Shown here: positions 59,153 through 64,000 of the stretch, piece after piece
Layout: each line of letters opens with the position of its first letter
How positions within the stretch are numbered: the stretch's first letter is position 1
Origin: Bog-375 sp049587755
GTDB taxonomy: Bacteria; Acidobacteriota; Terriglobia; Bryobacterales; Bryobacteraceae
Direction of reading: 5' to 3'
Length of the DNA: 64,000 nucleotides
NCBI GenBank assembly: GCA_049587755.1
Contig: JBAVEN010000104.1
Coordinates: forward strand, 1-64,000
The notes under the pieces: generated by a model
Seen by the model: the letters and a program-made list of their open reading frames with translations, nothing else
Databases searched by the model: none
What the model was told of the DNA's origin: nothing
Translations under genes and position numbers: made by a program

Positions 59153-61303
59153 CTACAGCGCCTTTTGCAATCCGTCCCACTTGATATTCCAACCGCGCGC
59201 GGGAAAGCCCGGCGCGTGTCCCGTTGCGCCAACCCAACCCGCAGCCATCGTCGCCACCGCGTAGAGTAAGCCGCCGTTCCCTGGCAGGTAAAGCGGCAGC
59301 CGGCCCTTCGTCCCAAGGTTCTGTCCGCCCACCAGGTATTGGTTCTTAGGCGAATCCATCAGCAGCGCATTGACCGAATTCTCCGGTTCGCCGAGCCTCG
59401 CGGCCGTCATCGCGATCACCGGATAATCCCATCCCCACGTGGCGCCCCAGTTCCAGTGCGCCAGCACATCCGCCAGCGTCGAGCGCATGATCGAGGCGTC
59501 TATCAGCGGCGTCACTGGCAGCACGCCCAAGGCGCACAACATGGATGGGTGGTCGTTGTAAACGGTGAACGGTTCTTCTTCTATCGCCGTATAGATGCCG
59601 TTCCGCACTGGCGGCCAGGCGAGTCCCTGAATTACTTTGTCCCACTCCGGCTGGCGCGGCAACCCCAACCGCTCGCGCCAGCGCTGGGCCGTCGACAGGC
59701 CCCAATGCCAATAGGCTAACTCGTACGTGGGATTAGTAACTCTTCTTCTTATCTTCGAGTAACTTTCCTGGGCGGGAATCAGCGGTGGTCCCAGCACGTA
59801 GCGCCGGGCTGCTTCGTCCCAGGACGCATAGGAAGCCATGAATTCCGCCGTCTCGAAGACGATCTCCCGATACGCCTCCAGCGTCTCGCGGCCGAAGTTT
59901 GAGCGGTACAGCAACTCGGCATAGTAAATCGGGTGCGGCTGCTGCCAGATCAGGAAAACACCCACGTCGCTCGGCGCCTCTCTGCCATCCGGGCCGACCT
60001 GCTTCGGCCAGCGTGCTCCCCGGTAGCCCTGCAATTTGGCGGTGTCCTTCGCTCGGGGCAGAACGCAGCGGTACCACGGCATACTGCGCGCCAGAAGCTC
60101 CGGCCTGCCCCACAGCACGAAATGCGCTGCGTGCCACCAGTGCATCTCCAGGTGCGATTTGCCCCACCAGCTATTGGTCGCGAGACCGGTCTCCTGCGGC
60201 GGCATCGACCCGGCGCAGTTCACCGCCATCAGATATTGAGAGAGCACCACCCTGCGCTCCAACTCGAGGGCGCGCGGGTCGGTGCATTCCGCGAAATCGA
60301 TTGCGCCACCCATAGTCCAGAATGCGGACCAGTGCCTGGCGGCGGATGCCCGGACTTCTGCAAAGGACGGTATCGGTCCCGTGTTCCCGTTCGGCGAAAA
60401 CTCAATCGCCAACTCCGTCTCGTCCCGTCCTTCGCAAACTAGGCGGAAGTGATGAGCTTCCACGTTGTCTAACCGTGCCGCAGCCGGCCAGGCTGCGGTT
60501 GCCGTGTACCGCGTCTCATCGAGAATGCAGTCGAAAGTTGCCCCGCGATCGCTCCTGGTAACTCTGGTCTCATAGCGCGCCGACGAGTTCCAGTCATAGC
60601 CCACTGCCCACGAAGTCGAGGCGTAGGGAAAAGCGATCGCAATGCCGAATCCTGGTTGCCGAAGCAGGGGCGAAGCGACGCGAATGGCGAGCAGGTCGCG
60701 CTCGGGGTGGCAAACGGCCTCGACGCGCAACGGCGAGTCTCCAATCCTAAACTCGCTCGAAATCAGGCCGCTCCAGAGATCGAGTTCCTGCCTGATGCCC
60801 CTCAGATCCGCAATGGTCACCGGCCTGCCGCCGCGATCCGCGAGCGCAAGGCCGATTCGCGCAAGATGGATGCGCTGCGGATTCTCGCGTAGCCAGATCA
60901 CGGCCCGCCGCACGCGCTCCGGCGCCTTCGGACTGTCGAATTCGCTGATGCCGTCCGCATAAAGGACGCTTCGCCCGTGGGAATCAAAGGGCCGCATCAC
61001 GTCTCGCAAGTCGAAGTCTCCCGTATTCGGAAACGTGTGCCAGGCCCACTGCGCCATGGTGCCGAGCGGCATCCCTTTCTCATAAGCGCTGGGAAACGTT
61101 TGCAGACCCGTGATATCGGCGCTAAAGGCGAACTCTCCGTTCCCCACCTGCACGGCTGAGGTGATGTCGGGCGCGCGCAGCACGGGGTTGTGCCGTTTGA
61201 CAATCGCCGCCCGGTCCAGCTTGCCGCCGCTAGCTGCGGCCAACGGCAACCCACTAGCTCCAGCCATGCCCGCGATGACTTCTCGGCGTGTCAGCGTCCT
61301 CAG
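59153..61303 (-). CDS. GH65-like six-hairpin glycosidase with Tat leader, probable CTG start
   Basis: The first ATG (61267) begins in the middle of a Tat leader. The frame is open upstream to a TGA with no ATG, GTG or TTG, and a CTG at 61303 preceded by GGGAG gives LRTLTRREVIAGMAGASGLPLAAASG, a proper twin-arginine signal. The protein of 716 residues has an N-terminal beta domain (VGNGEFAFSADITGLQTFPSAY) and an (alpha/alpha)6 part with ATNSWWGKSHLEMHWWHAAHFVLWGRPELL and NWGATWGWDYPVIAMTAARLGEP. This resembles GH65-like proteins found near GH2 and GH44 enzymes. It probably cleaves alpha-linked oligosaccharides or plant polysaccharide side chains outside the cytoplasm. Confidence 0.78.
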   Translation of the reverse strand: MRTLTRREVIAGMAGASGLPLAAASGGKLDRAAIVKRHNPVLRAPDITSAVQVGNGEFAFSADITGLQTFPSAYEKGMPLGTMAQWAWHTFPNTGDFDLRDVMRPFDSHGRSVLYADGISEFDSPKAPERVRRAVIWLRENPQRIHLARIGLALADRGGRPVTIADLRGIRQELDLWSGLISSEFRIGDSPLRVEAVCHPERDLLAIRVASPLLRQPGFGIAIAFPYASTSWAVGYDWNSSARYETRVTRSDRGATFDCILDETRYTATAAWPAAARLDNVEAHHFRLVCEGRDETELAIEFSPNGNTGPIPSFAEVRASAARHWSAFWTMGGAIDFAECTDPRALELERRVVLSQYLMAVNCAGSMPPQETGLATNSWWGKSHLEMHWWHAAHFVLWGRPELLARSMPWYRCVLPRAKDTAKLQGYRGARWPKQVGPDGREAPSDVGVFLIWQQPHPIYYAELLYRSNFGRETLEAYREIVFETAEFMASYASWDEAARRYVLGPPLIPAQESYSKIRRRVTNPTYELAYWHWGLSTAQRWRERLGLPRQPEWDKVIQGLAWPPVRNGIYTAIEEEPFTVYNDHPSMLCALGVLPVTPLIDASIMRSTLADVLAHWNWGATWGWDYPVIAMTAARLGEPENSVNALLMDSPKNQYLVGGQNLGTKGRLPLYLPGNGGLLYAVATMAAGWVGATGHAPGFPARGWNIKWDGLQKAL

Positions 61304-61353
61304 ATGATCTCCCTCAATCCGTTCCGGCAGCGGACAATACCATCATCAGACGA

Positions 61354-61423
61354 CCTGGCCTGCCCAGGCCAGGCGTTGCCCGGCTGCGCCGATTGACAAT
61401 CGGCGCGCAGGTTACCAACCTGC
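61354..61423. repeat. Three tandem hairpins upstream of the GH65-like gene
   Basis: CCTGGCCT/AGGCCAGG (61354-61361, 61366-61373), GCGCCGATT/AATCGGCGC (61386-61394, 61398-61406) and GCAGGTT/AACCTGC (61407-61413, 61417-61423) lie in a row, each with a 3- or 4-base loop. There is no T-run. The last two abut without a gap. This looks like a dispersed intergenic repeat, or a structured RNA processing site between ackA and the GH65-like gene. Confidence 0.65.
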
Positions 61424-61470
61424 CCCACAAGCCCCCTGCTTCGCAGGCTCGCGGCTCGTCGCGCGCCAAG

Positions 61471-62574
61471 TCAACAGCGTCCCCCCCTTCGCTCCTCCAG
61501 CGCTCTCCACGCCCGCCGCGCCACGATCAGTTCTTCGTTGGTGGCCAGCGCCAGCACCGTGATGGCGGAATCTGCGGTGGAGACGGCGCGGTCGCCTGCT
61601 CCGGTTTCGTTTCGTTCGCGATCCAGCTTGATGCCCAAGAACTCGAGGCCCTCGCAACACGCGGCGCGCATGCGCGCGGAGTTTTCACCGATGCCGCCGG
61701 TGAAAGCGAGGGCTTCGATTCCGCCCATCGCGGCGGCATAGGCGCCGATGGTTTTCTTCACCTCGTAGACGAACACCGCCAGGGCGAGCGCGGCGTCGTG
61801 GTTGCCGGCCGCAGCGGCCGCTTCCAGATCGCGCACGTCGCCGCCGGCAATGCCGGAAAGCCCAGCCAGGCCGCCCGACTGTGCCAATTGGCGGCGCACT
61901 TCCTCCACGCTCCAGCCGCGGCGCTCCATCATGTAGAGCACTGCGAACACGTCCACGTCGCCGGAGCGCGTCGCGTTTTCCAAGCCCGATTGCGGCGAAA
62001 AACCCATGCTGGTGTCGATCGAATGCCCTCCGGCAATCGCGCAGATCGAAGAGCTGCCGCCCAGGTGGCAGCTCACCAGCTTCGGGTCGCGGCCCAACAT
62101 CGCGCGCACGCGCCCGGCGATGAACTGGTGCGAGGCGCCGTGAAACCCGTATTTGACGACGCCCTCCGCCCGCCAGTCCGCAGGCACGCCGTAGAGACGG
62201 GCGTGCTCCGGCATGGTAGAGTGAAATTCCGTTTCGAACGCGCACACGATGGGCACGCCCGGCATCGCTTTCTCGAACCCTTCAATGGCCGCCAGGTAGA
62301 TCGCGTTGTGCAGGGCCGCTGCCGCCAGATAGCGCCGCATCGCCGCGAGCACGCCCGCATCCACCAGAAACGTTCCCCCGTAATCCGGCCCCGCGTGCAC
62401 GGCTTTGAGCGCGATGGCATCGATGCCGATGCCAGCGGTGGCGATGCGCGCCAGCGCCTCGCCGTAGTCCGTCACGCGCTCCAGTTTGCCCTGGGCCAGC
62501 ACCGCTTCGCCCGGCATCTCCAGAATCTGGTACTTGAGCGACGTCGAGCCAAGGTTCGGTATCAGCAAATTCAT
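61471..62574 (-). CDS. ackA: Acetate kinase
   Basis: 367 residues, about 30 shorter than typical AckA. Motifs of the family are present: NLGSTSLKYQIL, FETEFHSTMPEHARLYGVP, VKYGFHGASHQFIAGRV, CHLGGSSSICAIAGGHSIDTSMGFSPQSGL, TRSGDVD, and FTGGIGENSARMRAA near the end. The phosphate-binding loop reads GGSSS where most enzymes have GNGSS, so kinetics may differ. It turns acetyl phosphate and ADP into acetate and ATP, or the reverse. It is divergent from transketolase with about 85 bases between the genes. No phosphotransacetylase gene is visible in the window; one may lie outside. Confidence 0.9.
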   Translation of the reverse strand: MNLLIPNLGSTSLKYQILEMPGEAVLAQGKLERVTDYGEALARIATAGIGIDAIALKAVHAGPDYGGTFLVDAGVLAAMRRYLAAAALHNAIYLAAIEGFEKAMPGVPIVCAFETEFHSTMPEHARLYGVPADWRAEGVVKYGFHGASHQFIAGRVRAMLGRDPKLVSCHLGGSSSICAIAGGHSIDTSMGFSPQSGLENATRSGDVDVFAVLYMMERRGWSVEEVRRQLAQSGGLAGLSGIAGGDVRDLEAAAAAGNHDAALALAVFVYEVKKTIGAYAAAMGGIEALAFTGGIGENSARMRAACCEGLEFLGIKLDRERNETGAGDRAVSTADSAITVLALATNEELIVARRAWRALEERRGGRC

Positions 62575-62658
62575 TCAATCTCAGTTTAAGGCAAGCTAAA
62601 GCATGCCCCGCCCACGGCATCGTAAGATAAGATTTATCGCAGGAAAGGAATCATCCGC

Positions 62659-64000
62659 TTGACCGCCACTACCACACTCGAAGACCTGTGCATCAACACC
62701 ATCCGCATTCTCTCCGCGGACGCGGTTCAAACTGCGAACTCGGGCCACCCCGGCATGCCGATGGGCGCGGCCGCTATGGCTTTCACGCTGTGGACGCGGT
62801 TTCTCAAGTACAATCCCAGGGATCCGAACTGGTTCGATCGCGACCGCTTCGTCCTTTCCGCCGGCCACGGCTCCATGTTGCTGTACAGCTTGCTGCATCT
62901 CACCGGTTATGACCTGCCGCTCGATGAGTTGAAGCGTTTCCGCCGGTTGGGCAGCAAGACGCCAGGCCATCCGGAGCGCGGGCACACGGCCGGCGTCGAA
63001 GTCGCGACTGGCCCGCTGGGCCAGGGCTTCGGCAACGGCGTTGGTATGGCGATCGCCGAAACGTGGCTCGCCGCGCGCTTTAACCGCCCCGGGCACCGCA
63101 TCGTCGATCATTACATCTACGCCATCTGCGGCGATGGCGACCTGATGGAAGGCGTCACCCAGGAAGCAGCGTCGCTGGCCGGCCACCTGAAGCTCGGCAA
63201 GCTGATTTATCTTTACGACAACAACCACATTTCGCTGGCCGGCGCCACTGGCTTGATCTTCACCGAAGACGTCGCCCGGCGTTTCGAGGCTTATGGCTGG
63301 CACACCCGCGCCGTGCCCGACGGCAACGACACCGCTGACATCGCCGCCGCTATCGCCGAAGCGCAGGCCGAGAGCCGGCCCTCGCTGATCCTGGTGCGCA
63401 CCCACATCGGCTATGGCAGTCCGAAGAAGCAGGACAGCTTCACCGCGCACGGCTCGCCGCTCGGCGAAGACGAATTGCTCGCCACCAAGAAGGCGCTGGG
63501 CTGGCCAACCACGGACAAGTTTTTCATTCCGCCCGAGGCGCTCGCGTTTTTCCGCACGGCCGTGGACCGCGGTGCCAAAGCGCAACGCGGCTGGCAAAGC
63601 CGCTTCGAGGCATACCGCAAGGATTACCCAGGCGAGGCGGCCGAGCTGGAGATGATGGTCGCCGGCAAACTGCCCGCGGACTGGGCGGCCGGCCTGCCGA
63701 AATGGCAGCCGGGCGACAAGGCTATCGCCACCCGCGTCGCCGGCGGCATGGCTTTGAACGCGCTGGCGCAGCGCATCCCCAACCTGATGGGCGGTTCGGC
63801 CGATCTTAACCCATCCACCGAAACCGCACTCAAAGGGCTGGGCGATTTCCAGCCGCCCGAGGCCGAAGGCCCCGGCACACAGGGCGCCGTGGGCGGCGAG
63901 TGGGCCTACGCCGGCCGTAACCTGGCTTTTGGCGTCCGCGAGCACGCCATGGGCGCCGCCGTCAATGGCATGGCGGCGCATGGCGGCGTGCTGCCCTTCA
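62659..64000 (+). CDS. tkt: Transketolase, C-terminus cut by window edge
   Basis: Open from TTG 62659 to the end of the window, about 447 residues of an expected 660-690. A ribosome-binding site GGAAAGGAA lies nine bases upstream; no ATG or GTG fits. The N-terminal thiamine-diphosphate domain is complete: NSGHPGMPMGAAAMAFTLW, SAGHGSMLLYSLLHLTGY, GHTAGVEVATGPLGQGFGNGVGMA, and the cofactor motif GDGDLMEGV...YDNN. The pyrimidine-binding domain begins at about 360 (MGGSADLNPST, FGVREHAMGAAVNG). It moves two-carbon ketol units in the pentose phosphate pathway. Confidence 0.95.
   Translation, partial: MTATTTLEDLCINTIRILSADAVQTANSGHPGMPMGAAAMAFTLWTRFLKYNPRDPNWFDRDRFVLSAGHGSMLLYSLLHLTGYDLPLDELKRFRRLGSKTPGHPERGHTAGVEVATGPLGQGFGNGVGMAIAETWLAARFNRPGHRIVDHYIYAICGDGDLMEGVTQEAASLAGHLKLGKLIYLYDNNHISLAGATGLIFTEDVARRFEAYGWHTRAVPDGNDTADIAAAIAEAQAESRPSLILVRTHIGYGSPKKQDSFTAHGSPLGEDELLATKKALGWPTTDKFFIPPEALAFFRTAVDRGAKAQRGWQSRFEAYRKDYPGEAAELEMMVAGKLPADWAAGLPKWQPGDKAIATRVAGGMALNALAQRIPNLMGGSADLNPSTETALKGLGDFQPPEAEGPGTQGAVGGEWAYAGRNLAFGVREHAMGAAVNGMAAHGGVLPF

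Overview
The window reads as chromosomal DNA of a GC-rich Acidobacteriota bacterium, most likely of the Solibacter/Bryobacter branch. This rests on family recognition, not a search. The markers are an ADOP-type FtsX/MacB permease, an FG-GAP/ASPIC-UnbV protein, a large Asp-box (VPS10-like) protein, many Tat-signal glycosidases, a C-terminal domain of the Solibacter-type TIGR03437 family, and a REP-like palindrome typical of this group. I found no tRNA, rRNA, CRISPR array or intact insertion sequence.

Layout. 1-6.5 kb holds small accessory genes: a VIT1/CCC1-family membrane protein cut by the left edge, a short GntR regulator divergent from a VOC protein, a DUF1295-type membrane protein, an ABC-2 exporter pair and a HAD hydrolase. 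6.8-9.7 kb is a peroxide-defence pair, a PerR-like Fur regulator with a PerR-box-like site on its own promoter, followed by katG. 9.7-22.3 kb is mixed: a 5'-truncated SDR remnant, a beta-barrel protein, a GH2 glycosidase, an ADOP permease, an NmrA-like protein, an enolase-superfamily enzyme, an aldehyde dehydrogenase and an FG-GAP/ASPIC protein.

22.6-36.7 kb is the most striking region. One tightly packed plus-strand cluster encodes HdrC, HdrB, a 1,497-residue HdrA-GltD-HdrA fusion, an MvhD-like subunit, small and large subunits of a group-3-like [NiFe] hydrogenase, a maturation protease, and a 1,253-residue fusion of a many-pass membrane domain with a nine-haem cytochrome c tail. A MarR regulator carrying four C-terminal cysteines and HypC follow. 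I infer a cytoplasmic H2-linked flavin electron-bifurcating complex genetically joined to a membrane multihaem electron conduit.

36.7-44.5 kb holds secreted and metabolic genes: an Asp-box protein, an amidohydrolase, a frameshifted M19-like dipeptidase, and an ornithine cyclodeaminase/mu-crystallin protein. 44.5-53.8 kb is a second unusual cluster: a NapH/NapG-like polyferredoxin with a C-terminal DUF6599-like domain, two DUF362 proteins, and AmmeMemoRadiSam components (AmrS, and a fused Memo-AMMECR1) that carry export-type N-termini. A membrane spermidine-synthase-like protein with a REP palindrome inserted in frame lies among them. 53.9-61.3 kb is a carbohydrate-degradation block: a GH44-like enzyme with the TIGR03437 tail, a GH2 interrupted by a single amber codon, and a GH65-like protein that seems to start at CTG. 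61.5-64 kb has acetate kinase divergent from a transketolase cut by the right edge.
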